Shown: positions 33,067 through 45,380, counted from the stretch's first letter. The stretch: 64,000 bases of DNA from Rhodeus uyekii (GCA_037043235.1 JAWRVZ010000135.1:1599501-1663500); one strand, 5' to 3'. Numbers and translations: made by a program. The notes: generated by a model from the sequence alone, not told the origin.

Positions 33067-33252
33067 TAGTAACTAGTGACTAGATTTAGTGACAAATATA
33101 CTCAAAAGTCCTTCAGTATTTCTTAAGCAGTAAATGTTAAGTTAAAACTGCAGTTAAATTGTGTAATTGTTCTTTTTCTTTTTTTTAACCACTAGCGTAA
33201 ATGTAGGATCTTGAATGGGGGTCTTACACTAAATACGATCACATTGTAAATT

Positions 33253-34373
33253 CAGTGGAGTTCAGTTTTGTCGACGGCCTCGTGGGTTGCAAAAAAGCAT
33301 TGAGATAACCGTTTAGCGAGATAACCCATATAACATATATTACATATATTAACATATATTTTCCCACATATAACCCGCAGACGCAGAAAATCCCCACACT
33401 CATATAGCCAGCGGGTTTTGGGTTTTGTGTAAAAAATCGTTGGCAAAACCCGCACCCATAGATTGATGAACTTTTTTGTGTAAGATCACATTTCGAATTT
33501 CAAATGTTGCTCGCATGACTTCAATTATCCATAACTGTTCAGGCTCGGTACACAGTGCCTGTGTGCGAAATTCACACAATAAAAAAACAAACACAAGTCA
33601 GAATCAGAAGAAAAACGAAGAAGAAGAAGAAGTGAAGAGCCCACCTCATGGCAGCACAGCCAATCGCGTCTTCTTGCATGATTGACAGGTCAGACAGCCT
33701 ATCAGCGCCAGCTGTCAAAGTGATATTGCAAGCGCCAAAGATAACAACCCTCACAAGAACGAAAAAGGAACATTTATTGATGTACATGATGTGAGTTATT
33801 AAATGAGAATGTACATGCTTGTGTTTTTGGTGTCTTTTTACACAACAGTGTTGCCGCGATTTGTTTGATGAAGCAATCGGCATTTAACTTAAAAAATGTA
33901 CATATACACAGTACAGTGTATGTTTGCTAACAACAAAAGGCATATGTAAAAACGCCACAATAAAAACCACCTTTGACTCTTGATACAAACCATTAATTAT
34001 ATTCTCCAACAATGCAAACACAAAGATTACTCACAAAATCACAAAAAACGTGCGGGATGCTACAGCGTGTTATCCCTCAGACGAGATCAACAACAGGGAG
34101 TGAACCGTGAGCAGACCGCGAGCCACGTGCAAGGCAAACTCAGCGCATGCGCAGTGAACTAGGTACGGAAATTAGTCACAAAATAACCATGTGAAGTGGC
34201 GAATTTGTCGCTTTTTTGTGCTCGAGGTATTATATTTCGGCAACATAACAGAATCAACATAACCCACAAGAAAATGCTAAGAAAAATAGGGAGTTTGGCG
34301 GTTCCACTTCAAAAAACGTCAACATAATAGTATTGGCAAGTTAACCTTGACTCGAGATAAGGGAACTCCACTG
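33253..34373. mobile_element. Nonautonomous DNA-transposon-like element with 11-bp inverted repeats
   Basis: The left end CAGTGGAGTTC and the right end GAACTCCACTG are perfect inverted repeats 1,121 bp apart. The flanks TAAAT(T) and TAAAT(G) could be a short target duplication. It has no transposase frame. CAGTG-type ends are common in hAT-like elements, but the flank does not show a clear 8-bp duplication, so the superfamily is open. Confidence 0.5.
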
Positions 34374-34577
34374 TAAATGGGAAATGAGTGAATGCAAAGA
34401 AAAATACAACATTTTCTGACTGTTTTCTCAAATGTTTTCAACCAATTTCTATAACAAGGGATATAAGCGAAGTAGGACAGTTACAAAGACTGCAAAGTAC
34501 AAAGACTATAATACATAGACTATAACACTACAAAGATCTCAATCGTTTTACAAAGTAAACCTGAAAAACTACATTAA

Positions 34578-34714
34578 TTCAGTAGAGCATTGGTGCTTTC
34601 AACGCCAAGGTCATGGGTTTGATCCCAGGGAAAGCAAGAATTGATTCAATGTGTTTCTTGAATGCAATGTAAGTCGCTTTGGATAAATGCGTCTGCCAAA
34701 TTTATAAATGTAAA
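34578..34714 (+). mobile_element. tRNA-derived SINE, plus strand
   Basis: It shows 'cagtagagcattggtgc', B box 'ggtcatgggtttgatccc', and the tail 'gtcgctttggataaatgcgt' with 'ctgccaaatttataaatgta'. It is in opposite orientation to the copy at 32,912-33,066. Confidence 0.8.
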
Positions 34715-35100
34715 TTAATTTGTATGATTATTAATAAATTAATTTAAACCATGATAACACTACTGAAGTTTTAAAGTTCATTTTATCTAGTTTATTCTGT
34801 TTACTGCTTATAAATTCAACTTACAGAGACAACTATTTGAGTGAAAACTGACATTTCAGTGAACAATAATTGAAAAAAAAGCATGTTGAAAGTATGAAAA
34901 ACAAAGATGACACACTATAAACGTTTGTAAATTGTGATTAATCAACTTTACTGGAAGTATCCTTACCTGGGTCCCCTGGGTGTGATGTATCGGACAAGAA
35001 AGTGTGGAACGGGGTCTTCTACAGGCTTCAAAACTATAGTGGACGATAAGTCCAAACCAGACCAGACCGGTGCAGGGTGATTCACTGGGGCAATGAGTCA
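34715..35100. other. Upstream flank of the leptin-like gene
   Basis: AT-rich DNA lying between the SINE and the leptin-like core promoter. No coding frame is recognised and no transcription-factor site is asserted. Confidence 0.4.
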
Positions 35101-35112
35101 ATCATCCACAGC

Positions 35113-35120
35113 TATAAAAG
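35113..35120 (+). promoter_or_regulatory. lep: TATA box of the leptin-like gene
   Basis: TATAAAAG lies about 28 bp before the inferred start of a short noncoding exon that ends in AG|GTAAGC at 35,167. The match to consensus and the spacing make this a convincing core promoter. Confidence 0.7.
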
Positions 35121-35140
35121 AAACTTTTCTGCTTGAGTTT

Positions 35141-35167
35141 CTCAATAGACCCATCAACACACCAGAG
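35141..35167 (+). other. lep: Leptin-like gene, noncoding exon 1
   Basis: A short exon inferred between the TATA box and the donor GTAAGC at 35,168-35,173. The acceptor 'ttgttcttctgcag' ends at 35,461, five bases before the start codon. Fish leptin genes have a noncoding first exon and two coding exons. The exact start is an estimate. Confidence 0.6.
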
Positions 35168-35465
35168 GTAAGCACTCACTTATTCACACAGACACTCTCA
35201 TCCACATGGATATAAAACATCCCAACAGACTTTTATGTCAAAAAATTAAAAAAAATTTGTTACAATTTAATTTATTATTGTACTGCACTGAACATGGTAA
35301 CTGCATTGATTTCTCAGTGTTGTTGTTTTTTTTTTTGTGAATTTTGTAAACTTTGTAAAAATCTTTGTAATTTTGTAAAAAAGTTTTTTGAGACTTATAG
35401 ATACTCTAATACTGCACACTATAAAATATGACATATTAACATATGATTTGTTCTTCTGCAGAAAG

Positions 35466-36347
35466 ATGCACTCTAACCTGATCTTTTGCCTCTCGGTGGC
35501 ATCTCTGGTGACCATTAGCATCAGCCGACCCACAACTACAGAGGACAGGATATGGATCATGGCCCGAACTACCATCAGCAGAATTAAAAAAATCAAGGAT
35601 GAGGTAAATGTTCTGCTGTGATTTAATTGCTCCAAACCTGTATGACTTTGTATCATTTTTAAATGCAGTATTCCAATTCAATGAGTAGAAAATTATCTCT
35701 TTCTTTATTGAGCAATAAAGGTTTTCATTTTTGGCAACTTTATGTTATTATTTCATTCTGGAGCATATGAGTACTAACTAACGAGCTCTATATTTATCTT
35801 TGTGGACAAAGAAACTAACTTGCACAGTGGGGAATTCAAGTCTAACTTTGTAATGTCATAGTACACATACAAGGAAAAACGTTGTATATGATAAGATCTT
35901 GACTTCCCTCGAATACTTAAACTATGAGAAACTTATATATAAATTCAGCACATTCTTACTCTAAATTTGTCTCCACAGCACTTTCAGATGTCTCCAGAGA
36001 TTGATTTTGGCCCTGACACTGACACCCCCATTGATGGTCTCACTTCTATTTTCGTTCACTTGAGCTACCTGCAGTTGAGGCTGCGAGTGCCTCCAACCCA
36101 GCACCTACAGCAAGTCCAAGTGGATTTGAAAGCTCTCCTGAGCACACTGGAGGGACTGGCAGTCTCACAAGGATGCTCCCTGCCCAACCCTGAGACCCCA
36201 GTGCACAAGGATGAAACAGCCTTTCCTGTTACCTCCAACTACCTATACCTGCTGGACCTCCAGAGGTACCTCGAGAAGCTCTGCCTGAATATGGACAAAC
36301 TTAAATACTGCAAAGACACGGACATGACTGAGACGTTTATATTCTGA
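35466..36347 (+). CDS. lep: Leptin-family cytokine (two coding exons)
   Basis: Coding exons 35,466-35,603 and 35,979-36,347 join in phase 0 (donor GAG|GTAAAT, acceptor TCCACAG|CAC) to give 168 residues, the usual leptin length. Residues 1-20 form a hydrophobic signal peptide. Helix A contains 'TTISRIKKIKDE' and is followed by 'MSPEIDFG'; both fit fish leptins. Leptins are secreted four-helix cytokines acting through the leptin receptor and JAK/STAT to control energy balance. C112 (CD loop) and C157 (near the end) can form the single conserved disulfide. C148 is an extra cysteine, and eleven residues follow C157, whereas leptins usually end at or close to that Cys. The intron position, length and Cys pair support the call; which fish paralogue it is cannot be told. 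No premature stop is present. Another class-I helical cytokine is the main alternative. Confidence 0.82.
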
Positions 36348-36638
36348 AAAGTGTAAGCCATGCATCATTCATTCTATGCATCGATCTCAAAAAATGCACA
36401 TGCAAGGACCAGTTCTCAAAATTATTTTTTTAACTAAATTGTGTTTTGTCTTTTACACTACAGCTTTCTATTTTCTAAGGCTAAGTTATATTTGTATTTT
36501 AGCACATGATTGTGTTTTGTAGCACTGAGCAATTTGAAATTTGAAACAAGCTGTTTATTGTATGACAATTAGACACCAATGCAGGAGGATTGTGAAGCTG
36601 GTAGTATATTTTATGTTTTTTTTAAGAATTTTTAAGAT

Positions 36639-36644
36639 AATAAA
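36639..36644 (+). terminator. lep: Poly(A) signal of the leptin-like gene
   Basis: AATAAA lies 292 bp after the stop codon, giving a 3' UTR of about 310 bases. No earlier canonical signal was seen after the stop. Confidence 0.6.
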
Positions 36645-36664
36645 TTATCTTTACAAAAATCAAC

Positions 36665-37769
36665 ACACTTACATCCATTGGTTTTTCATGCATTGCTTAA
36701 TTTTGAGATTTTGGGATGTTTTGCTTATATAACTTCTGCTTCAGACACACTTCAAAACTTTAAAGGCCATTTACTTAAACAAAGTGTTCCTTCTTCCAGA
36801 AATCTCCAATTCAGTAGCATTTAAACTTTCGAGATTTATTGCTCTCTGTATTATGAAGGTTTGTACAGAGGGCCTATTTTATATATAAAACATACATATT
36901 TAAAAAATTTATTCCTATAAACATGGTGAATTTTTTTCTGGTTGTTGGTATAGATTTATGAAGCAATAAAAATAAATATCCAAAATACTCTTTTTAAAAA
37001 TCTGAAAAATGTAAAAAATAAAAAATAAAAAAAATAAAAAAATCTGATTCATTTTATTTTTATATCTCAGATCAACAGATTATTAAATCAAATGAACCCT
37101 GATATGATTTAGATACTTGCAGTTTAAAAGCAATATTGTATATTTAAAATATGTATTTCAAGTAAAACAAAGGTCGGTCACAAAATATATAAAACCAACT
37201 ACAAATGTATTTGAAGTGTTAATTACCTTATTCAACAACAATAACATAAACCTATATATATATATATAATGTTTTTTGTTTTTTTAGGTACTGTTGATGG
37301 TAATCACTAACAGGTGGATTAAATAATGCTAATGACCCTAGTTGCTTTTAAAAAGTTAACTCAAAGCACTGTGCACAGCGATATGAGCATCAAATGTGTT
37401 GTTGCTTAACACTGACCTTTAATCTAATTGTATTTTTCCAATGGTGTGCATAGTAAATGAAAGCGTATTTTAAAGCTAATTCAAGAGTTTGTTCTGAGTT
37501 GGGATGTTCATAACATTAGGTAAATTCCTGCTCACTCAGAAAACACTGATAATTAGATATATTGATGCATTCACTGCTGTTTCGGCTTTAAAATGAATTT
37601 AGATACATTTCAGATCAGATTCCTTTATTGTCACTGTTTAGGGAACAATGAAATTTTGTATTATTTCCCTTCAAAGTTAAATATTAAATATTTGACATAT
37701 TTTGATGAATTAATTTGTAAAAATTAAAACAAAGCAGTACATTTTGAGTCAGTTGAAGATGGAGGTATC
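36665..37769. other. No gene recognised
   Basis: Very AT-rich DNA with A-rich runs near 37,010-37,040 and a short (TA)8 at 37,253-37,268. A 'tcctttattgtcactgttta' segment near 37,620 resembles a common fish repeat tail. Confidence 0.4.
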
Positions 37770-38240
37770 TAGATCTGAATATACATTGCTATCATTCGAT
37801 GTGCCTCCTATGGTGATTAGAGATTTAGAAAAGATACTAAATGACTTTATTTGGAGAAAAAGAGCACGTTATTTTAAAAAGGTCATTTGTAACACTAAAG
37901 AGCAAGGGTACGCAAGGTCTTAGATTATAGTAAATACTTAATGACACTTTCAAAATTTAAATGGTTGATCGAGTTTATGAAGAATAGAGAAAAACTTTGC
38001 ACTGTATTTCCTACTTATATATTTAACAGGGTATATGCTTTTTATTGAAGTGTAATTCCTGTTAAATTGGCCAGTTTTCGTAGACAAGTCTCAAAGAAAT
38101 TTGTATTCATATATTATGTTTTCATTTTTAGTCCATAATCCATAATTATGATTTGACTCTTGATTATTGTGTGACGTTAAATGTTTGGACAAAGATCCAT
38201 ACAAAAATGTATTGACCATCACAGGAGGGATGCATATAGA
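37770..38240 (+). mobile_element. Decayed L1-type LINE ORF2 fragment
   Basis: Conceptual translation with frame changes gives pieces like 'DLEKILNDFIWRKRARYFKK' and 'KFKWLIEFMKNR'. They resemble the region after the reverse transcriptase in L1/Tx1-like ORF2 proteins. It has several stops and shifts and no ends. A weak but coherent signal. Confidence 0.45.
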
Positions 38241-39417
38241 GCGGGTAATGTGTTCATGATAGGGAGAGGAAAATTGTAGGAGCCTTTAGCCTTGAGGGTT
38301 ATAAAGATATGAATGCTGGAGCAGCCCTCCCTGCTTTGTCACAATCTGCAGGGCAACTTTGGATGTGTGTGTCTGACTGCTGACTTTTTCTCATGAGAAA
38401 ATGTTGCAAGGACAATTCGCATATTTATCTCTTATTCAGAATGGATAAAAGATTTTGTCACCACAATTTGGCGCTACAAGCAGGGTTCCTTGGTTATGTC
38501 TTCTAGACCCAAAGCGGACGGTGACTGACAATCCTGGACACCAGATCCAGCCGTACCTCAAAATGTTTTAATGTTTGATAGATATTTCTGTATTTGATTT
38601 TTTTACATTTTCAGAATGATTATTTGGAATGTAAAGAACAATATGTTAAACCATGTTAAACATGTTTATGCAAACCCCAATTTTCATGTTTTATAAAAGA
38701 CTTTGAATTGTATTTATTTCTTTACGTAATGCTTTAAAAGCACTGAAATAAATGTATATTTCCTGGCAGCTTTTGTTAATAATGTGATTATGAACAGTAA
38801 CACCTCTTGTTCTTGTGGCACTGAATTAAAATTATAATAAAAAGCTTTCACTACAAGTGATAAAGTGCAGTAACACTGATCAACAGAAGTCTGTGCTGCA
38901 GGCGCGTGAATGCGCGCTGGTTTGAGCATGGCAGGTTTCCAGTCTCTCTGCGCTGGTTTGAGTTTGTTCTGAAACAGTCCCGGTAATACACACTTAAATA
39001 GGTGATCTCATCTTCCAGTCATTTTCAGTACATTCTACCCTTACTTTTGAGAATTAAAACGGAATCAAGTAAAGTTATGTCAGTGTAGTATGTCCTGTCA
39101 GCTCGTGACAGGATTTCTAGTTCTAGTTTTAAAGTTAAACTAAATGAACTCTATTTTGTCACATAATTATCTTCTCTTGAAATCATTTAAATGTCGGCTA
39201 AGTAAAATTTAGTTGACTATAAGATACTATATGTAGGATGATGATTTACACATTATTTTTCTAACAAACTGACACGTGCGCGCCAAGATGAACTGCAAAT
39301 AGGTTGCTAGGTTTTGTACATAAAACATTTAAAAACTACAAACAACAAGAACTTTTGTGGGAGCTTCCCAATAAAAACAAAACATTTACAGTAAAATATA
39401 AACACTTACCTAAAGGA
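38241..39417. other. No gene recognised
   Basis: AT-rich DNA without open frames of interest or recognised repeats. Confidence 0.35.
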
Positions 39418-40045
39418 TTATTAGGAACACCTGTTCAATTTCTCATTAATGCAATTATCTAATCAACCAATCACATGTTTCTTCAATGCATTTAGGGGTT
39501 GGTCCTGGTCAAGATGATCTCCTGAACTCCAATCTGAATGTCAGAATGGGAAAGAAAGATGATTTAAGCAATTTGGAACATGGCATGGTTATTTGTGCCA
39601 GACGGGCCAGTATGAGTATTTCACAATCTGCTCAGTTACTGGGATTTTCATGCACAACCATTTCTACGGTTTACAAAGAATGGTGTGAAAAGGGAAAAAC
39701 ATCCAGTATGAGGCAGTCCTGTGGGTGAAAATGCCTTGTTGATGCTAGAGGTCAGAGGAGAATGGGCCGACTGATTCAAGCTGATAGAAGAGCAACTTTG
39801 ACTGAAATAACCACTCGTTACAACCGAGGTATGCAGCAAAGCATTTGTGAAGCCACAACACGCACAACCTTGAGGCGGATGGGCTACAACAACAGAAGAC
39901 CCCACCGGGTACCACTCATCTCCACTACAAATAGGAAAAAGAGGCTACAATTTGCACGAGCTCACCAAAATTGGACAGTTGAAGACTGGAAGAGTCAGAA
40001 CGAGCGCAAGCGAGACTGTTCAAACGCCTCCACAGGCACAGCATC
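39418..40045 (+). mobile_element. Truncated Tc1/mariner transposon
   Basis: It begins around 'ttaggaacacctgttcaatt', includes 'atctaatcaaccaatcacat' and then a transposase-like frame. It lacks its catalytic half and right inverted repeat; the sequence changes to hAT-like DNA after about 40,020. Confidence 0.75.
39546..40010 (+). pseudogene. Broken Tc1-like transposase, N-terminal half
   Basis: From the ATG at 39,546 the frame shows the paired-like helix-turn-helix region ('SISQSAQLLGFSCTTIS', 'EWCEKGKTSS'). A TGA at 39,726-39,728 stops it, and the same frame resumes with 'KCLVDARGQRRMGRLIQADR' and 'TLRRMGYNNRRPHRVPL', ending with 'RAHQNWTVEDWK'. The usual DDE catalytic domain that follows in Tc1 transposases is missing. 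It cannot produce active transposase. Confidence 0.85.
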
Positions 40046-40059
40046 ATAGCCGTTTGCAG

Positions 40060-40143
40060 CAGCTCACGGACCGGTCCGCGAATGCGCTCCGCGGCCCGGC
40101 ACCATTTCATCGACGGCCGCAGACCGGGGGTTGGGGACCACTG
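40060..40143. mobile_element. End of a hAT-like nonautonomous element
   Basis: CG-rich 'cggaccggtccgcgaatgcg' runs to TTGGGGACCACTG at 40,131-40,143. The last bases are the reverse complement of the CAGTGGTCCCCAA end typical of hAT nonautonomous repeats. CTCTAAAA follows and could be one half of an 8-bp target duplication; the other end was not found. Confidence 0.55.
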
Positions 40144-40299
40144 CTCTAAAAGACTCCCTTATTAGTACTTATAACAATGGGAGAAACTTTTTCAATTGCT
40201 ATACATACACACACAGTATATAAGGATTCCTGTGATATAAAATAAAATGTGGTTTTAATTATTACCTTCGAGACAGACAATACAGTAGCAGCATGTGAG

Positions 40300-40658
40300 T
40301 GTCACGAGTCTTGTCGCGTCTGTCACATCCAGGTTTCCTTGTGTATCTTCCCAGTCCTGCACGCTCCTGTCTGCATCTAATCACTTCCCAAGTTGCGTCA
40401 GCTGGTCCCAATCCCGTGTTTGTCCATAAGTACCCTCCTGTGTTCCTTTGTCTTTGTCAGTAATTGTCAGTGTTAAATGGTCATATCGTGTGTGTGGATG
40501 TTTCTCCATGTTGTCCAAGTTTTGCACCAGCGAGTGCCGTTTCAGTTATATTTAAAGTGTCTTTTGTTTTCCCTCGTTTTCTGAATAAACCTTTGAGCAT
40601 TATATCCCGGTCTTCCTCCCGTGTCTCCGCATCACACCAGCACTACAAACACGTAATA
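40300..40658 (+). repeat. Decayed solo LTR
   Basis: It starts TGTCACGAG, has a TATA-like 'tatatttaaag' and 'gaataaacctttgagc' (poly(A) signal), and ends near CACGTAATA. The flanks GTGAG (40,295-40,299) and GTGCG (40,659-40,663) match at four of five bases. The last two bases TA are a plausible mutation of the usual CA. No internal region is present. Confidence 0.5.
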
Positions 40659-40663
40659 GTGCG

Positions 40664-43600
40664 GAGGAAGAGGGAGGCTTAGCGTAAATTACTTAAATTA
40701 CATAGATAACACAAACACAATATGGAAGTGTAGTGTTTCTTCCCATGTAGTGTATGTATTGGATAGAATACACGCGCAATTATGTATGCCTCAGAACCTC
40801 ATATTTATTATTATTACACCCAGCTTAATACTGGTGAATCACTCTTTGCCCACGGTACCTCCGTTATAGAACCAAGCTGGCCCTCTAGTGGAGATCATAT
40901 GCAATTACCCCATAAATCTATACAAAGCTACACCACAGGAAGACTCGCAGGAAATGTGAATGGAAGTCGAGAAATACGTGAAGTGAACGAGTGAGATGTG
41001 TGGGCTGCTCCGAGTGCTCAAGCACCTAGCGTCAGCTACTGTTAGCGTGCTTGTATCTCAAATCTTTATTCATATCTCAAAGTAAAAATTGCTCTAAGGC
41101 TTACTCGTATGTCGGGACGCTCGTACCTCAAGGTATTACTGTATATATAGTAGCATGTATTTAAATTAAATTGCATGTCCCTTTATTGTCTACATGAAAA
41201 AAATTGGCACCAGCTAATAAATATTGATGATGAAGACACTGATCTCTCATTCTTCAACAGCAGCATTTTGCTGAAAGAATACAACTTGAAGCATTAATTT
41301 AAACTTTAAGTCGTAGCTTCTCTTCTCTCCCACAAGGTGGTAGCAAAAGCTTTTGAATAGCTGGATGCCCATTCTTATAGTTGACATAAAAACCCTTGTC
41401 CCATTTATATCATGATTTCCAAGATTTGACTGTGTGGTATATTGTTTCTAATCTGGCTAACGTTGTCATTTTAAAGTCTCACTCATTGAAACAATCTCTC
41501 ATAGTCTGTGTATAAGCGTCACTCTTAAAAATAAGCAATTGTCCAGTAGACCACCCCCCTCTATTGTTTCTCAGTGGACGAGTATGTTCAGAGTTGGGGC
41601 CAGTGAGACAGGGTAGGGTCGTACTTCCTCTGTACAAGGTTCACGTTTTCCTTTTTGTCTCTCACCCATATAGGCTTGATTCTATTTTTGCATTGTACCA
41701 TTACAAGTTCAGTGTAATATCACAGAGTGTTTTGCCCCCTGGGTAGACAAGGCTTGATGCATTAAACATGTGCACATTGATCCATTATAATCTGCCTGCA
41801 TGCCAGCAACCACTGCTGATCCAAACCCAATATGTCTCCTGCGGCCCTCATTTTCTCACTGTGTTCAACACTCAATGAACTCCTTTGAGGCCCTTTCATA
41901 CAAAGAACGATAGCTTTATCAGCATCCACACCAACACTCAGGGATATTCTGTTTATTGCTTAAGCTCTTTAAAGCAGTATGAATTCTGATTGACTTTTTA
42001 TTGTTCAACAGCTGGGAAAAAATGTGAAAAAAGTTCTGAAAGTGATCCTGACGATATTTTTTTTCTGTGTTGTTATCGTTATAGTTGCGGTGTGGGCTGT
42101 TTATTATTATAAAACTTTATTGTTATTGTCATTGATGTGAATGGAAATTACCTCAGATACGTGGCACTGAAACGTCTGAATACGTCTTTCTTTACACTAC
42201 GTCAACATCAAAACGGATCTGCAAAATCAACTAAAAATAATTCTGTATTACTCATGCCAGGCCAATAGTTGGCGATGTCACTTTGTAAAGAAACACTACT
42301 CACCTACAGCCTGAACACATAAAATGCATGTGCAAGTTCGTGCTCTTGTAGTTTACTTGGAGATAATAATGGGACTGTTTTCAAAGGTTGAGCTCTGAAA
42401 CCCAGTTTTCAAACGTCTTCATGCCCCCAAATGCTGAAGTCAATCAAAAGTACAGCTGAAATGCATACAAAGTTTAATTTAATTTAATTAATACAAACGT
42501 GCTTTTTATGTATATATGTACTTACTTCACAACCATTAAAAAGTACTTTCTACATAGTATGAATGTAATCCGGACATCCTGCCTTTATCATGTTGCCATT
42601 GTCATGCGATCTACAGATCAACCAGTGTCAGTTTTGTCACTTTCTGCTATTCCCAACCCCACTCCTGTGCCCTCATGGCATAGTATAGTGAACATGGGGG
42701 TTATGCGCAACAAACGTCCTTATCCTGTTTGGGTCTTTTGTACGTGCTTCATTAAATGTAGAGCCATTTTACTCAAAATAATGTTTTAAACTATTTTTAT
42801 TTTTATTCTTTTCAAGACTCTCCAACTCTCCAAATACATTTTTAAATATCGTAATAAGGCCAACAATAAAATGAACGAGCTAGTCTATAGATATTGACAT
42901 AAGTTTGTACTGCCGTTGATACTTTCTCCAGCAAGTGGATGCAATGAGACCAGTTTTCCTGTTTGCTAATGTGATATTTGGCATAAAGCCTCTTATGTGA
43001 TAAAACATCTTACCAAGAGTAGTAGGTAATTCAGGTACTTTTTACCTATTGTTTTATGAATACTCTGAACTGAGACATGATACTCTTTTTAAATTCTGTA
43101 TTGGTCTAGTAGGTGCATATTCAATTGAAGCCAACATAACTCCCACTTTTTCCTCCATCTTGGATTGTCGTTTTACTGCGCTTGTTGCAATGCATTCTGG
43201 GATTTCTTTCTCCACTATTATTATATGATTCTGATTATATGACTCAACAAGGCCAGCATCATGTAGTTGGAACTACTTTGACATTAAGTACACATAGGAC
43301 TCCTTGAAATGCTATTTCCTTTGTCAGCTCACTATACTGCAAGAAAAAATGGTTTACTAAATTAACTGTTTTTAAGTAAAAAAAATGTTATTAAATATCA
43401 CTGAATCAACTTAAAAATTATACCAACAAAACTGATAGTATGGTTTAAAATAAATCAAATAGCCTACAAATAGCTCTTTACGGTAACACTTCCAAGATTT
43501 TTGGAAGACGGATGTATCTGGCTGTATGTCTGATCAATTCAGATACACATCCATCCGTTAGCTGGACAGCCTAGGAAGGAAAATTGCACATTAAAGGCAA

Positions 43601-44002
43601 GTTGTCTTTTAGCTTTAATGCAGACTGTTAGGATTCATTGTTCCCTGGAGACAAAGGTACTTATCTCTATCAGAGGCAGCCTTTGTGCGCTCCTCCGGAT
43701 GCTGGGGGTGGGTGAACATAAAGCACACAGGGTCAGGAAGGGGAACCCTGCCCACCTTACAGTCTAGTCATATTGCTGCTCAGGCAGTCAGACACAACAA
43801 TATGGATTTTGTGAAGCTCAGTGTAATACATCTGTCACGATTGTTGCAAAATTTTAACCATGCAGTGGTGCAACAATTGAGAAAATAGATACTGTGAGAG
43901 AATATTGTGCTCGGTAGAAAACAATGTGTTTTGTTGCTCATCAAATTGATGGGTTAAGGATATGTATGAGCTTGACTCTATAGTTAAGGTTAATTTCTGA
44001 CA
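40664..44002. other. No gene recognised
   Basis: AT-rich noncoding DNA. Short open frames such as 42,499-42,789 have no domain or splice support. Confidence 0.4.
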
Positions 44003-44125
44003 TTGTTTACTCATGCTTATGTTGCTCCAAACCTGTGTGACATTATATCTTCCAGAGTTGTTTGGACTGCAACATTATTCAAAATATCTTCTTTTGTTTT
44101 CTACAGAAGTCAGCCAGTCAAAACG
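44003..44125 (+). repeat. 'agttcaccca'-family repeat body fragment
   Basis: 'tactcatgcttatgttgctc' with 'ccaaacctgtgtgac' and then 'tcttttgttttctacagaag' match the middle of the family; the head is missing. Confidence 0.55.
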
Positions 44126-45081
44126 GTTTAAATGATCTGAGAGTGAGAATGTCAGATTGTAGGTCTTGTGATTAAGGTAAATGTTCAGTCACATAACTGC
44201 CCTTAATGTAATGACATCAGACTCTGATTGTGGGTTAAAAAAAACCATCTTCCCAGTATCTAGTTTTCCATAAAAAGTTCAACAATTGTATTACAAGACA
44301 CTTGCCAGAAGCAAGACACCACTGTTCACTTTTCATATTGCTGCAAAAAAGCCACTTGCTCTAAAGGCCTCTTCAGAAGAAATCAATTTTTTTTACATTA
44401 AATAAACCATAACCCAACTGTGTAGATGAAAAATGTGTAGTCATTAAACTCAGCTCAGCAAACAGTGGCTAACACAATACATACAGTTACAGAAAACCTA
44501 TGTGTTCCCCAAACCTCTGTGAATGTTAGAAAAATCTAAACGTTACAGTGCAGTTAACCTTATTAACACATCTTGTCCTCAAAAACATTACCTTTGGTGC
44601 CTGCTCTCATGAGATGTACTGATCTGGAGCAAAGGTGAAATGATAAAAATAGTGATTGTGTGAGCGCGTATTGTATGTGAAGTCAAACTGGCATTGAGAC
44701 TCACTGGCTCCATCCAATTCTACAAAGTTGGGCTTTCCATCAGGAAATTATGTTTCCTTGGGATGGGACAATTCTGATTGTTTCTAAATTCGGAGAATTC
44801 CTTGGGCTCAGAAAGGCAATCATATCCCAGAATGCTCCCTCTTCCAGGAGGAACATTGTGAATGGATTATTATTGGCTATCTTTGACTTGGATCAAAGAT
44901 AAGACATCCTATTGACAAGAAGTCGATGTGTGGCAAAAGTCAACTCAATGTTTGTGAGCTGAAGTGTGATGCAACGTTTGTGTTTCATCAGGCTAAAATT
45001 TCAGTGTATAATTCATTAAATGAAAGGTTACTGTCTAGAATTTTAAAAGCTAATATATTAATATATTTTAAATCAAATGTA

Positions 45082-45127
<46 letters not shown>

Positions 45128-45380
45128 TTAAAATATTAAAATATTTCTAATTCTTGTTTAAGTTCTACTTAACTCTTGTATATCTTATAATTCTTGTGCA
45201 GTGTGCTCTACGGTGCGTGTGTGTTTATGTATTCACTGTGTGTTTTTGAGCATGTGTGTTTTTCATCTGTGCAGGATGTTTAATTCCTTGACGGTAGCCT
45301 GCTTGCTCTCTGCTCCCTAACAATCTGCTCAGTGAGGTGTGACCAGATATTGTGCATCTGAATCCTACACTAGACTACTG
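44126..45380. other. Upstream region of a possible gene; no coding exon
   Basis: It includes a (TA)n run at 45,087-45,125. No TATA-type core promoter could be assigned to the candidate exon that follows. Confidence 0.35.
45087..45125. repeat. (TA)n microsatellite
   Basis: A pure alternating run of 39 bp, directly visible. Confidence 0.95.
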
